A stretch of 64,000 nucleotides of DNA from Candidatus Goldiibacteriota bacterium HGW-Goldbacteria-1 (GCA_002839855.1 PGYV01000005.1:143824-207823); one strand, 5' to 3'. Counted from the first letter of the stretch, positions 1-9,685 are shown. The notes: generated by a model from the sequence alone, not told the origin. A program made the numbers and translations.

Positions 1-89
1 ATCTTTGCGATGTCCAGCCCGCGAAAAACAAAATACAAACATACAAGCGTGACAATTATGCCAATCCAAAACCTTTTCTTTTTAACCAT
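1..89 (-). CDS. N-terminus of flippase-like (LPG synthase TM region, UPF0104-type) protein, truncated by window edge
   Basis: Only the first 29 codons are present; the gene runs off the left edge. The start ATG at 89 overlaps the stop of the upstream glycosyltransferase by 8 bp, so the two are translationally coupled. The visible residues are a short basic start followed by a hydrophobic helix ending in FRGLDIAK. That layout (KKK, one TM helix, then a RGxD motif) is typical of the lysylphosphatidylglycerol-synthase-like / flippase-like membrane family, which is often encoded next to GT2 polyprenyl-phosphate sugar transferases. The assignment rests on this short match plus context and is tentative. 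Confidence 0.55.
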   Translation of the reverse strand, partial: MVKKKRFWIGIIVTLVCLYFVFRGLDIAK

Positions 90-924
90 TTTTTTTGCCT
101 TTTTTTCTTTGTGCTTTCTGTATCTCTTTAACATAAAACGGCGATATGACATCAAAAAGTTTCTTATTAAACTTGGGATACTTCTTTATCCCCCATTTAT
201 TGAAGAGAAACTGAAACATTATGGAAAGAGTCTGCAGCCCGTATACCGTGCTTCTTGCAAGATTAATGGAAGACGCTTCTTTAAAATACCTTGTGGGCAC
301 CGGTATTTCCGTCGTGGGAAACTTTCTGGTTTCAATCTGCGCCAGCACTTCGGTATCAAAAACAAAATCGTCGGAATTTAAAGTAAACGGTATTTCCAGA
401 AGCGCCCTTCTGCTGTAAGCCCTGAAACCCGTGTGCAGTTCCGAATAATGTTTGCCAAAGCATAAGTTTTCAAAAAAGGTCAGAAGCTTATTGGCAATGT
501 ATTTATACAAAGGCATTCCGCCCTTTAACGCGCCTTCGCCAAGCATTCTGGAACCAAGGACAAAATCAGCGTGCCCGTTAATAATGGGCGCAATCATTTC
601 GGGTACAAGCCGCGCGTCATACTGATAATCGGGGTGCAGCATAACAATTACATCCGCGCCGTCTTTTAACGCCTCTATGTAACAGGTCTTCTGGTTTCCG
701 CCGTATCCCCTGTTCTGTATGTGCACAAGCACCTTAATGCCAAGCTTTTTTGCCACTTCAACAGTTTCATCCTTGCTGACGTCATCAACAAGTATCACTT
801 CATCAACATAATCCTTTGGAAGGTCTTTATATGTTTTTTCAAGGGTCTTTGCCGCGTTGTACGCCGGCATTATGACCATTACTTTTTCTTTTATCTTTTT
901 CTTAGTCCGGGATAAGGACTTCAC
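82..924 (-). CDS. GT2 family glycosyltransferase (polyprenyl-phosphate sugar transferase-like)
   Basis: A 280-residue GT-A fold enzyme. The nucleotide-sugar binding start MPAYNAAKTLE, the VDDVSKDET segment, the LHPDYQYD acceptor region and VLGSRMLGEG match dolichol/undecaprenyl-phosphate mannosyltransferase-like GT2 proteins. There is no C-terminal membrane domain, so it is probably a cytoplasmic, membrane-associated enzyme that charges a lipid carrier, which fits the polytopic lipid-sugar-using glycosyltransferases upstream and the flippase-like gene downstream. The likely start is GTG at 924 with GGAGG nine bases upstream, inside the end of the preceding gene (23 bp overlap). The sugar is unknown. 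Confidence 0.85.
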   Translation of the reverse strand: MKSLSRTKKKIKEKVMVIMPAYNAAKTLEKTYKDLPKDYVDEVILVDDVSKDETVEVAKKLGIKVLVHIQNRGYGGNQKTCYIEALKDGADVIVMLHPDYQYDARLVPEMIAPIINGHADFVLGSRMLGEGALKGGMPLYKYIANKLLTFFENLCFGKHYSELHTGFRAYSRRALLEIPFTLNSDDFVFDTEVLAQIETRKFPTTEIPVPTRYFKEASSINLARSTVYGLQTLSIMFQFLFNKWGIKKYPKFNKKLFDVISPFYVKEIQKAQRKKGKKNG

Positions 925-3244
925 TTGGCACCACCTCCATGGATTCTTCGCCCGGCTGCCGCCAGAAGAACTGCATTTTGGAGTAATTCACGCTTTCATA
1001 ATAACGCACCATTATGCTGTGCCTTCCCGCGGATAAATTTACCGTGCCGGATGCGCCTGTAATTCCCCCGCCGCCGCCTGGATTTTCCACAATCTTCTTC
1101 CCGTCAATATAAACATCAGAGTAATCATTTGATACAGTCTGAAATTCATATTTGCCGGCTTTTTTTATGTTTATAGCGCCTGTCCACTTAACCGAAAACG
1201 GACCCATGATTGGGTCAACTGTCCAGTTAAACAGAATGAACGGGTCAAGCCTTGAAAATACAGGCTGCCCTTTCCAGTGATTTTCCATTAATTTCAGATT
1301 TTTCTTGTGATCATCCCTGTAATAACGGCCGGTAAGCCCGCTTTTTACAGCCCTGTCCTGATATTTTTTAACCTCTGCATACGGGACTTCGTAGGTAAAG
1401 TAAAGAATCCTGTTGCCGTACTTGTGCCTGAAGTCCGTGTACTTTCCGCCGGGATACATGCCTTCAAAAACAGATTTAAGCGGAAGGTACGAAACATCAA
1501 GTATATAGACGTAATTTTTCTGTATTTTGGATTTAATTGGTATCCATTCCGCAGGGTCAAACTTTTCAAAGTTCTGATTGGGATAAGTTGCAAAATTGAA
1601 AGTATAACTGTCGTACCACGACGGCAGCACCAGCCCCACCCAGTCCGGCCCAAGTTCTTTTAAATATTTGCCCATGTTATATTCATCCGTGGAAAATTCC
1701 GCCCACGCGCCGGAATCCTTTGCCCAGCCATTAAAGTAATTGTCATAATTCTTAACCCCGATAAATGCCAGAAGAATAACAAGCGCTATAGTAAATATTT
1801 TACTGTTTTGTTTTCCGTACTGTTCCATCCACATTGAACGCAGCCTTGCAAAAACTATAGCCACTGCAATTACCACAAGCGGGATTACCCCTATCGTTCT
1901 GTAAGCCTGGGGAGATTCAATTGACAGAAGGCCCGCCTGCAGCAGGACAAAGAACATGGTAATATATAAGAAGTAATACGGGTTAAAAAACCGCGTCAAT
2001 ATGTATCCGAATCCCAGCACAAAAAATATTCCCGTGGCAAAATCAAGCATGGGTGCCGTATTGTAATTATGCCTTGGGTTTCCGTCACCGATATAATTAA
2101 ACATTAACAGTGTGTTCTTTAAATTATGCGCGTACATCTTTGACCAGTGTTTTACATTCCCGTCCTTTTCTATGTATGGCCCGCCTATTGCCTTTAACAT
2201 TCCGTCATTAAAAATCGAAACCGTGGATGTCCTGCTCATAAAAGCGCCAAAATTTTTGGCGACATAAATACCCAGAGGCGCGATAACTATCATAAAAGCC
2301 AGCACTGCCGCAGCCATCTTTTTTAAATTCTTTTTAAAGAAACCCTTTTCTTTTAATATAAGATATACAAAGAAAACCACAAGCCCAACCGGGATAAGCC
2401 TTGCCGCAATGTACGAATAAAGCGACCACGCGGTAACCGCGCCTAACATAATAAAATCAGGAAGCTTTCGGTGCCTGTACGCCCTGTAAGCAAAATATAA
2501 AGCGGCTATAAATAAAAGCACCGTGAAAATACCAAGAAAACCTATCCTGCTGAAATTTACGTGCCAGCGCATTACCGCCAGTATAAAGGTGCCTGCCAGC
2601 GCCATCCGCCAGCCCATTAAAAACCTTAAAAGAAAGAAAATAGCGGCCACGGACAAAGAACCCAATATAACAGAGACAAACCGTTCCTGTAACACACCTA
2701 TTCCGAATATTTTAAACATCCCGGCGATAAAATACATAAACATCGCCGCATTCTGCGTCCACCGTTCAATATAAACAGGAAGTTTTGTCCCGTCCATTTC
2801 TATTTCATTCATTATATTTAGGGCTTCATTAGCGTTCTGCCCTTCGTCCCGGTAACAGCCGGTCGGTGTTTCAGTTATCATATAAACACGGTAAAATATG
2901 GCCAGCAGCACTATTAAAACAAAGGCGGCATATTCAACTTTTTTCCAGTCAAACCCTTTCTTTTTCCCTTTTACAGCGGGCTGCTGAATTTCATCGGCAG
3001 GCGGCCCTGAAAGAGGGTCTTTTTTATCCTTTGAAACTTTATTGGCAATCAGGAAAACTATCAGCGCCGCGGCAAAAAACAGCAGCCCCGGTACAAGCAT
3101 TCTTCTTGTATAAAGAAAGTACTGCCCTACAAAACCAAGCCCAAGCGAAACCGCCGCGATATTAAAAGGCCCGAATGAATTTAAAATTTTAAAGATTCCT
3201 GACGCCGGCTTTCTGCTTTTAACTTTTTTCTTTTTTTTGGCCAT
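902..3244 (-). CDS. Polytopic PMT/ArnT-like glycosyltransferase with C-terminal PA14 domain
   Basis: A 780-residue protein with a Lys-rich cytoplasmic start, two TM helices, then a multi-TM GT-C core. The first extracytoplasmic loop carries CYRDEGQNANEA (Asp133/Glu134), the acidic catalytic motif of PMT/ArnT enzymes that transfer sugars from polyprenyl phosphate. Residues about 636-780 form a soluble beta-rich domain with GRYY, NWT, KWTGAI, DYSDVYIDGK and a Gly-rich loop, closely matching PA14 carbohydrate-binding domains. The domain would sit outside the cytoplasmic membrane. SD AAGGTGAG precedes ATG 3244. It lies 5 bp after another GT-C-like gene. Acceptor (glycan or protein) is unknown; the PA14 fusion argues for glycan contact. 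Confidence 0.82.
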   Translation of the reverse strand: MAKKKKKVKSRKPASGIFKILNSFGPFNIAAVSLGLGFVGQYFLYTRRMLVPGLLFFAAALIVFLIANKVSKDKKDPLSGPPADEIQQPAVKGKKKGFDWKKVEYAAFVLIVLLAIFYRVYMITETPTGCYRDEGQNANEALNIMNEIEMDGTKLPVYIERWTQNAAMFMYFIAGMFKIFGIGVLQERFVSVILGSLSVAAIFFLLRFLMGWRMALAGTFILAVMRWHVNFSRIGFLGIFTVLLFIAALYFAYRAYRHRKLPDFIMLGAVTAWSLYSYIAARLIPVGLVVFFVYLILKEKGFFKKNLKKMAAAVLAFMIVIAPLGIYVAKNFGAFMSRTSTVSIFNDGMLKAIGGPYIEKDGNVKHWSKMYAHNLKNTLLMFNYIGDGNPRHNYNTAPMLDFATGIFFVLGFGYILTRFFNPYYFLYITMFFVLLQAGLLSIESPQAYRTIGVIPLVVIAVAIVFARLRSMWMEQYGKQNSKIFTIALVILLAFIGVKNYDNYFNGWAKDSGAWAEFSTDEYNMGKYLKELGPDWVGLVLPSWYDSYTFNFATYPNQNFEKFDPAEWIPIKSKIQKNYVYILDVSYLPLKSVFEGMYPGGKYTDFRHKYGNRILYFTYEVPYAEVKKYQDRAVKSGLTGRYYRDDHKKNLKLMENHWKGQPVFSRLDPFILFNWTVDPIMGPFSVKWTGAINIKKAGKYEFQTVSNDYSDVYIDGKKIVENPGGGGGITGASGTVNLSAGRHSIMVRYYESVNYSKMQFFWRQPGEESMEVVPSEVLIPD

Positions 3245-3249
3245 TTATC

Positions 3250-4464
3250 TCACCTTTCAACAAAGTTTTGTACTGTCCTGTCATACGCAATGAACTTTAT
3301 TTTATTGTTATTTTCAACAGTCCTGCTGAAATATAACATAAAATTAAACAGTATTATAAAAGCAATTACGCTGTAAAAAACAGCGTTTTTCATATTTTTA
3401 TTATTACCCGCTAAAAGTTCTGAAATTTCCGCCGCGCCTGAAAGCCCCGCTATGCCTAACACAATAAAAAACGGCGCCATGTATAGGTGCGTGACTGTAA
3501 CATCGGAAAATACCGCCGTCATTTCAACGGACAACGCGGCCGCTGTTATCATTGCCGCGTAGGAATAAAACCCGGCTTTTTTATCCGACATTTCTTTTGA
3601 AGTACCTGTAAACACAGCAAAAAAGAAAAACAATGCCAGTAAAGGGCATACCGCTTTTGACCATAAAAAACCGTCCTTAAAAAAGGTATCTACCATGAAA
3701 GTTCTTGTATTAAGAATGCCCTTTTCCTGCAGGCTTTCTATCGCAAATTTATCAATAAACGTAAACGCACTGAAAACAAGCATAAGAATGAAAGAAACCC
3801 CCAGCAGAATATAAAACATGCGCGGTGCGTCTTTTTTAAAACTTTTTTCCATATATTTATAACCTGTAAACAATAACGCCGCGGCGCCAAAAGCCATGCC
3901 TATCCTGGTTGTCAGCAGCAATAAAACTGCCGTGACTACAGCGCCTGTATAACTGCCGTTCTTAAGCCCAAAAACAGAATAATATAAATTCAGAGAAAGT
4001 AATAAAAGTACAAGCATCCCGTCGCCGCCGCTGTACGCGCCAAGAATTATATAAGGCATAGTGGAAAAAACAAGAAGCACCGGCCATAAACCCGCTTGGG
4101 GCAGAACCTCCCTGCTGACTTTATAAAAAGCCGCAGCTGATATAAAGAAAACCGCAAACGCGAATATGTAGGCAAACGTTATAACCGACGCTTTTCCGGC
4201 CAGTTTATACACCGCCGATATGATAACCGGGTAAATAATTCCCTGTGTTTCTTTGGCGTCCCCTGTTGCCGCAAATGATTTAAAACCCGAATCCGCGAAT
4301 TTTGCCGCTTTTTCAAAAGACCTGAATGTTTCAATATTGGGAAAGGTAAGGCTGAAGTTGTTATAATAAAGGACTAAAAGCACCTGCAGAAAAAAAACAG
4401 CAATAGCCGCTGCTGCCAGTGAATTTATGGGAAGTGAATCAAAAAAGCCTTTTTGTTTTTTCAT
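3250..4464 (-). CDS. Polytopic membrane protein, probable GT-C glycosyltransferase
   Basis: About 404 residues with roughly ten hydrophobic helices. I chose ATG 4464, which overlaps the preceding stop as TAATG and has AAGGAGAAGG just upstream; an in-frame codon at 4491 gives a longer form deep inside the neighbouring gene and is unlikely. No clear DE or DD catalytic pair is visible in the first loop (TFPNIETFRSFEKAAK), so it may be a divergent GT39/GT87-like enzyme or a non-catalytic partner of its two neighbours. It shares their operon and hydrophobic pattern. Function is inferred from context. Confidence 0.65.
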   Translation of the reverse strand: MKKQKGFFDSLPINSLAAAAIAVFFLQVLLVLYYNNFSLTFPNIETFRSFEKAAKFADSGFKSFAATGDAKETQGIIYPVIISAVYKLAGKASVITFAYIFAFAVFFISAAAFYKVSREVLPQAGLWPVLLVFSTMPYIILGAYSGGDGMLVLLLLSLNLYYSVFGLKNGSYTGAVVTAVLLLLTTRIGMAFGAAALLFTGYKYMEKSFKKDAPRMFYILLGVSFILMLVFSAFTFIDKFAIESLQEKGILNTRTFMVDTFFKDGFLWSKAVCPLLALFFFFAVFTGTSKEMSDKKAGFYSYAAMITAAALSVEMTAVFSDVTVTHLYMAPFFIVLGIAGLSGAAEISELLAGNNKNMKNAVFYSVIAFIILFNFMLYFSRTVENNNKIKFIAYDRTVQNFVER

Positions 4465-6497
4465 TAACCCTTCTCCTTCTGCAGAAACCAATAATAAAAA
4501 GCATTATACCTGTTTTGCGTTGCGGCTTCAATACGTACTTTGACTTTATCGCCTTTGATAAAATCACCCGGTATGTCTATATAGAATTCATTAAATCCCT
4601 TTTTTTCTTCTGTTTGCCATTCAACCGCTTTTACGCCGTTTACAGTGACTATAAGATGATTTAAAGCCGGGGAATGCGCGCGCCTGGCAATCCTTAAATC
4701 AGTGCCGGGGGTCAAGCCGGTCACGGTAAATTCCTCTCCGCCGCTGGTTATTCTTCCGGCATCAAGTACAGTATCCCCCGGTGTACCCTGTTCTGTCGGG
4801 CCTTCTTCAAGAAGGTTACCCGGGTATTCAGACACAAATTTCGTCCATATTTTATAGCCGTGCTTCTTTTCTGAACGCATATCACATACATCAATTGAAT
4901 CCTTTGTTACATAGCCCGCCTTAAAAGCTTCTTTTGTTTTCATTGTATCACCGCTGCCTAACAGGGAAAAATCTGTTGCCACGCAGACTTCAGGCGACCC
5001 CACCACAAAATACGGCGGCTCTCTTTTTATATTAAACTCTTTCAGCCTTGGTTTTTTAAAAAGCGTATATGGTTCGTAATTAAACCAGCCCACATGTACC
5101 ATAAAATAATCCGGCCTTACGTGTTCTATTTCCTCAAAAACACCGGCTTTGCCGTTCTGAAATATTTTTGCCTGCCCGTTTGTGACAAGGCCCACAAGGT
5201 CAAATACCCTCTTTTCAGAGTAAAACGCTATTGCTCCCGCGTCATTAATAGCGATCTTTGCGTCTTCAGGAATATTATTTTTTATCCACAACCCCGCGGA
5301 TATTGACTGAGCCTTAATATCCCTGCAGTCCCTGCCAAAATTAACAGCATTGGCGCCAAGCGTAAATACAGTAAAGAGAATCATAAGAGAAGCGGAGGCC
5401 GTGAAAAAAACTTTCTTCTGCCCCGCATTTTTAAATTTCATCGCTTCAATTATGACGAATATCCCGTAAACAAAAAATATCGAGTATATTACGGTAAACG
5501 GCATTGTGTACCTGTAATTATGCACCGTGGCAAAACTTGAAAAGACGGTTAATAAAACTCCCGCAAAAAACAGCATGATTCCGTTTAAAAACGGGCCGGA
5601 ATTCCTGTTCTTTATCTCCGCATAAGCTCCCGGCAGTATGCCTAAAAGGAATACAAAAAAAGCGTATTTGGGAAAATAATGCTCTGCCCCGCCGTTAAAG
5701 ATGATGTCAATAAACCTGTTAAAAAGGGCCAGCCCCTGGGCCACAATATCAGTATGATAAAAATAGAAAAGCGAAAAGTTGGACTTTGCCCGCATTGTGT
5801 TAGGCATGTAGTCGCCGGTAAAAATATAATTCAAAATAAAATGAACCGCCCCGGCAGCCAGCGGTATTATATACAGAAGAAGGTTTTCTTTCCTGCCTGA
5901 TATTATCCTGTTTACAATCCTTGAAAAAATAATCAGCATTGAAAGCGCGAAACCTTCCGGCCTGATTACGGCCAGCAGCGATAAAGCAATGGCGGATTTT
6001 ACAGTACCGGGCTGTGTCATAAAATAATAGAAAACAGCCGCCAAAAAGGCGCCGAACATTCCTATTTCCATCCCGGAAAAATAGCCCCACAACACGTTCC
6101 CGTTTACCGCGCATACAAATGCCGCAAGATAAGCGTATTCTTTTTTTGAAGTGAGTTTAAGAACTGACAGAAAAATAAAATACGCCGTAAAAAAAAGCGA
6201 AGCCGCGCCTATGGCATATGTGACTATTATTATGGAGCCGCCTTTAAAAATAAGCGCGAAAGGAGTAAGCAGTAAAGCGTAAAAAAGGCTGGTAGCGCCT
6301 GAAGAATAACCTTCCCCCCTGACGTATTCCATAAAATGGCCGGCGGCAGTATTTTTCGCGTACTGAAAATAAATGAACGCGTCATCAAGAGGGGCTGAAA
6401 TACCGCGGGAATAAACAAACATTATTAGAACGAACGCAGCTGCCGCAATTGCCGAATATATTAAAAATATTTTTTTTGCGGCCGCCGCATCTTTCAT
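4464..6497 (-). CDS. Polytopic GT-C glycosyltransferase with C-terminal soluble domain
   Basis: A 677-residue membrane protein. After the first TM helix comes APLDDAFIYFQYAKN (Asp38/Asp39), the acidic first-loop motif of bacterial GT-C arabinosyl/mannosyltransferase-like enzymes. Further TM helices run to about residue 390. The remaining ~290 residues are hydrophilic and end in a beta-rich segment with a final aromatic patch (YYWFLQKEKG), likely an extracytoplasmic sugar- or partner-binding domain. The ATG overlaps the stop of the preceding trkA-like gene (ATGA), and the stop overlaps the next start (TAATG), so all are one transcription unit. Substrate unknown. Confidence 0.75.
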   Translation of the reverse strand: MKDAAAAKKIFLIYSAIAAAAFVLIMFVYSRGISAPLDDAFIYFQYAKNTAAGHFMEYVRGEGYSSGATSLFYALLLTPFALIFKGGSIIIVTYAIGAASLFFTAYFIFLSVLKLTSKKEYAYLAAFVCAVNGNVLWGYFSGMEIGMFGAFLAAVFYYFMTQPGTVKSAIALSLLAVIRPEGFALSMLIIFSRIVNRIISGRKENLLLYIIPLAAGAVHFILNYIFTGDYMPNTMRAKSNFSLFYFYHTDIVAQGLALFNRFIDIIFNGGAEHYFPKYAFFVFLLGILPGAYAEIKNRNSGPFLNGIMLFFAGVLLTVFSSFATVHNYRYTMPFTVIYSIFFVYGIFVIIEAMKFKNAGQKKVFFTASASLMILFTVFTLGANAVNFGRDCRDIKAQSISAGLWIKNNIPEDAKIAINDAGAIAFYSEKRVFDLVGLVTNGQAKIFQNGKAGVFEEIEHVRPDYFMVHVGWFNYEPYTLFKKPRLKEFNIKREPPYFVVGSPEVCVATDFSLLGSGDTMKTKEAFKAGYVTKDSIDVCDMRSEKKHGYKIWTKFVSEYPGNLLEEGPTEQGTPGDTVLDAGRITSGGEEFTVTGLTPGTDLRIARRAHSPALNHLIVTVNGVKAVEWQTEEKKGFNEFYIDIPGDFIKGDKVKVRIEAATQNRYNAFYYWFLQKEKG

Positions 6498-7183
6498 GAA
6501 ATAATTGTCCTTAACTCCGCCTTTCTCTGTTTAGAGATCATGACCATAAGGGAATCACCTTTTTGAATTACGGTATTTCCGTGGGGAAATACCACTTCCC
6601 CTTCCCTTATTATGGAGATAATGAGGCAGTCTTCGGGCAGTTTTATATCTTTTATCTGTTTATTGATAAGTTTGGAATCTGAATCCACTTCTGTTTCCAG
6701 CACTTCAACTTTTCCGCCCTTCATTTCAAGGACAGGTACAAGCATTCCTGAATCAACCTCTTTTTCTATAAGAGAATTTACTATTTTTGTTGTGTTGACC
6801 ACCGCATCCACACCCAGCGTGGAAAAAATATCTTCATTGCGCGGGTTGGATATTCTGGCTATGGTACGCGGAATCATATACATTATCTTTGCCATCTGAC
6901 AGATAACAAGGTTTGTGGCGTCGTCACCGGTTACAGCCACCATTACATTGGCGCGGTTTGTACCTATTGCTTTTAAAGTTTCCGACTCTGCGGCGTCGCC
7001 CATGTATATGTGTTCGCCAAGTTCCGGGTCAAGTTCTGAATACCTTGACCTGTCTTTTTCCACAAGCAGCACTTCGTGGCCTTCTTTTATTAAAAGCCTT
7101 GTCAGGTTATATCCCATCTTGCCGCCGCCGACTACTATTACAAAAAGCTGTTCTTCCCGGGGTGATTCCTGTTCATTCTTCAT
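6494..7183 (-). CDS. trkA: TrkA-type RCK protein (RCK-N plus RCK-C), K+ transport regulator
   Basis: A 229-residue cytoplasmic protein. RCK-N with the Rossmann motif VVGGGKMGYNL and acidic strand end VEKDRSRY is followed by RCK-C (about residues 150-229, VLETEVDSDSKL to GDSLMVMIS). Such proteins gate potassium channels or transporters in response to nucleotides. I prefer ATG 7183 (GGAGG eight bases upstream, 11 bp overlap with the preceding gene) over a longer in-frame start at 7222. No TrkH/KtrB pore is present in the window; the nearest transporter is the APC permease two genes upstream, so the pair of RCK proteins may regulate that permease. Confidence 0.85.
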   Translation of the reverse strand: MKNEQESPREEQLFVIVVGGGKMGYNLTRLLIKEGHEVLLVEKDRSRYSELDPELGEHIYMGDAAESETLKAIGTNRANVMVAVTGDDATNLVICQMAKIMYMIPRTIARISNPRNEDIFSTLGVDAVVNTTKIVNSLIEKEVDSGMLVPVLEMKGGKVEVLETEVDSDSKLINKQIKDIKLPEDCLIISIIREGEVVFPHGNTVIQKGDSLMVMISKQRKAELRTIIS

Positions 7184-7610
7184 CAGGGGCCTCCGTTTCT
7201 TTCTTACGCGAATCTTCCACAATTTTTGCTATTTTCTTTTCACCCAAAGTGGTCGGGCAGAAAGTAAGTATTCCAAGTTCTTCAAAAGCTTTTGCCCTTA
7301 TCGGGTCGTCCACCCTTGCTATCGCCGTTTCCGCTTTAAATTTCTGTTTTGCTATTTCAGCAGCCATTATATTTGTATTATCGCTGCTTGTTATAGCTAT
7401 AAATAAATCTGTCTTTTCTTTCATTACTTCCGTATATGCCTGCATATCCGTGCCGTCCGCCTGTATTACCTGACCGGAAAAATCCTTACCAAGTTTGTTA
7501 AGAGCGTTCGCATTCTTATCCATTACAATAACAGAATTAGCTTTATCTTTTTCCATCTTTTTAGCCACGCGTTCCCCAAGCCTTCCGCAGCCAAGAATAA
7601 CTATTTTCAT
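7173..7610 (-). CDS. TrkA-N (RCK-N) domain protein
   Basis: A 145-residue single RCK-N domain: MKIVILGCGRLGERV gives the dinucleotide-binding glycines, VMDKNANAL the acidic strand end, and FIAITSSDNTN the typical mid-domain segment. There is no RCK-C or pore domain. The ATG at 7610 has a full AGGAGG six bases away; the longer in-frame start at 7628 would lie upstream of that SD. It overlaps the next RCK gene by 11 bp, so the two are coupled and could form a hetero-oligomeric gating ring. Located 42 bp after the APC-USP permease gene. Confidence 0.85.
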   Translation of the reverse strand: MKIVILGCGRLGERVAKKMEKDKANSVIVMDKNANALNKLGKDFSGQVIQADGTDMQAYTEVMKEKTDLFIAITSSDNTNIMAAEIAKQKFKAETAIARVDDPIRAKAFEELGILTFCPTTLGEKKIAKIVEDSRKKETEAPDEE

Positions 7611-7652
7611 TTTTCCTCCTGATTTCAACTTTAAAACAAGTTATATGTAAGC

Positions 7653-9638
7653 TTAAAGTTCAGCGTCTTTTTCTATTGATATTTCGGCTTCGCGCATTTC
7701 TGCCACGTCCACCCATACCCTGCAAGGCGCGTTTTTTGCCACATAATTTATTGTCCTGCCTGACAGAATATCCGAAACTTTTGTTTTATGCGGATGCCCC
7801 AGCAGTATTAAGTCCGCCTTTCTTTTTGCCGCTTCTTCCACTATGGCCTTGCCTGCGGAGCGTGCCTGTACAAGTTTGGTATCAACTTCCACACCATACT
7901 CTTTGCCTATCATTTCCGCCTGGTCAAGCGCGCGTTCTCCCTTTTCCTTTTCCGCCGGTATTACAGCATCAATAGGAAGGGTCATGGGCACTTCAATCAC
8001 GTATATCGCAAGTATTCTTGACTTATCCCTCTGCGCTATTTTACACGCGGCCTGTATCATTTCCGCGTCAAGATCTCCTACTGTGGGGACTATTATATCA
8101 TAAAAATCCACGGGCTGATAAGCCGCCTCTACCACCCTTTCTATTGTAACCTCGTCATGCACGGGAAGTTTATGTTTCTTCCTGTAAATCACATAAAGCG
8201 CGAATCCGCCCACTATCCATAGAATACCCACATTGCCTGTCCACTTATCCCCGGTTGCTATTATTACCCATACAAACATATTTACAATAATACTTATCAC
8301 GGCAGTTATGGGAATCTGTTTTCCCGCAATTGTTAAATTGAATTTGGTTTTATAAGGCCTTTCCATATCAGGAAATTTAATCCTAAGCGCTATTATGGAA
8401 ACGTGCGCCATTGTAAATATAAGCATCGCGGAATACGCGTAAAGGCTTGCCAGTTTTATAAAAATATCTTTGTAAAGCACGCCGACACAAAGCAGAGCGA
8501 CCGCGCAGAGGCTGAAAAATATTACCGATATGTATGGCGTATTAAATTTTCTGTGCAGTTTAAATATGGGCGTGGGAAGCTGCCTGTGCTGCCCCATAGA
8601 ATAAGCAAGGCGCGATGCGCCCATTATGCCCGCGTTTGTTGCCATAAAAAGAATTGATACCGCAAGTATGGCAACCCATGGCCCTAAAATGGCGCTTAAA
8701 TCTAAATTCAAACCAAAAACCGCGATATCCGGCATATAGTGAGCTATTCCCGCAATTGGGTCTTCCGCCCATGTCGTGGCAAGTTCCTTTGGATCCATAA
8801 CGCTTCCCGCTATTACAGGAAGGCCGACAGACATTACAAGCACTACAATGATTAACAGAAAATATGACTTTGGAACGGTCTTTTTATAATCATATGCCTC
8901 TTCGGACATCTGGGAAATGGTGTCTATTCCGGTGTAGGAAATCATGGCTATGGCAAACCCCTGAACAAAACCCCTTAATGTCGGCCAGTATTCAGGCCCA
9001 AGATACGGGTAAGTTAATATTTTGCCGATATTTAAAACCAGCACAGCACCAAGAATAATTAAAAGCGCCTGCGTGGCAATATCCAAAATAGCAAAGAAGA
9101 TATTAAAGGAAGTGGCTTCTTTTACCCCCCTTACATTCAGAGCCATTAGCCCAAGCACAACAACAACCGCGGCCATTATACTGAAAAAATGCGGGCTTGT
9201 CTGAAAAGCAAAATCACCTATGGTAACAGGTATGGGGGTTTTTAAAACCGGCATAAAATACGCCATGTATTTTACCGCGGTATAGGAAGATATGGCAATG
9301 GTTACCACATAGCATAAAAGGTCAACCCATCCGGTAAAGAAACTCACCGATTCGTTGAAACCTTTTCTGGAAAAATACGAAGCCCCTCCTGCATAAGGCA
9401 TCATAGATGTGCCTTCAGAGAAACTCCATACTGTAAAGACGAAGAAAATTCCCGCCAGTGCTATGGCAAGAGGGGATGCGCCAAGCGCGAATACAGCAGT
9501 CGCGCCAAGCGCGTAATATATTGAAGAACCGACGTTTCCATAGCCCGCGCTGAAAAGCGCGGCCGTGCCGATTTCCCTCTTAAGTTTTTCCTTCTCTACT
9601 ATTACCTTTCTTCGGATAGAGCGTAATTGCTCAGCCAT
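7653..9638 (-). CDS. APC-family permease with C-terminal universal stress domain
   Basis: A 661-residue protein. Residues ~20-470 form a 12-TM APC permease (GNVGSSIYYALGATA in TM1, PYAGGASYF, ISYTGIDTISQMSEEAYD). Residues ~510-645 are a universal-stress fold (DIIVPTVGDLDAEMIQ, LLGHPHKTKVSDILSG, NYVAKNAPCRVWV) resembling USP nucleotide-binding domains. APC-USP fusions are usually annotated as amino-acid permeases, but the KimA/YdaO K+ importers have a similar layout (APC core with a USP-like cytoplasmic tail). With two RCK genes directly downstream, a K+ or cation role is plausible but unproven. No strong SD is visible before ATG 9638. Confidence 0.8.
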   Translation of the reverse strand: MAEQLRSIRRKVIVEKEKLKREIGTAALFSAGYGNVGSSIYYALGATAVFALGASPLAIALAGIFFVFTVWSFSEGTSMMPYAGGASYFSRKGFNESVSFFTGWVDLLCYVVTIAISSYTAVKYMAYFMPVLKTPIPVTIGDFAFQTSPHFFSIMAAVVVVLGLMALNVRGVKEATSFNIFFAILDIATQALLIILGAVLVLNIGKILTYPYLGPEYWPTLRGFVQGFAIAMISYTGIDTISQMSEEAYDYKKTVPKSYFLLIIVVLVMSVGLPVIAGSVMDPKELATTWAEDPIAGIAHYMPDIAVFGLNLDLSAILGPWVAILAVSILFMATNAGIMGASRLAYSMGQHRQLPTPIFKLHRKFNTPYISVIFFSLCAVALLCVGVLYKDIFIKLASLYAYSAMLIFTMAHVSIIALRIKFPDMERPYKTKFNLTIAGKQIPITAVISIIVNMFVWVIIATGDKWTGNVGILWIVGGFALYVIYRKKHKLPVHDEVTIERVVEAAYQPVDFYDIIVPTVGDLDAEMIQAACKIAQRDKSRILAIYVIEVPMTLPIDAVIPAEKEKGERALDQAEMIGKEYGVEVDTKLVQARSAGKAIVEEAAKRKADLILLGHPHKTKVSDILSGRTINYVAKNAPCRVWVDVAEMREAEISIEKDAEL

Positions 9639-9685
9639 TTTTGGCCACTTAAACCTTTAACTGCCCTTTATCCAGCCGCATGATA

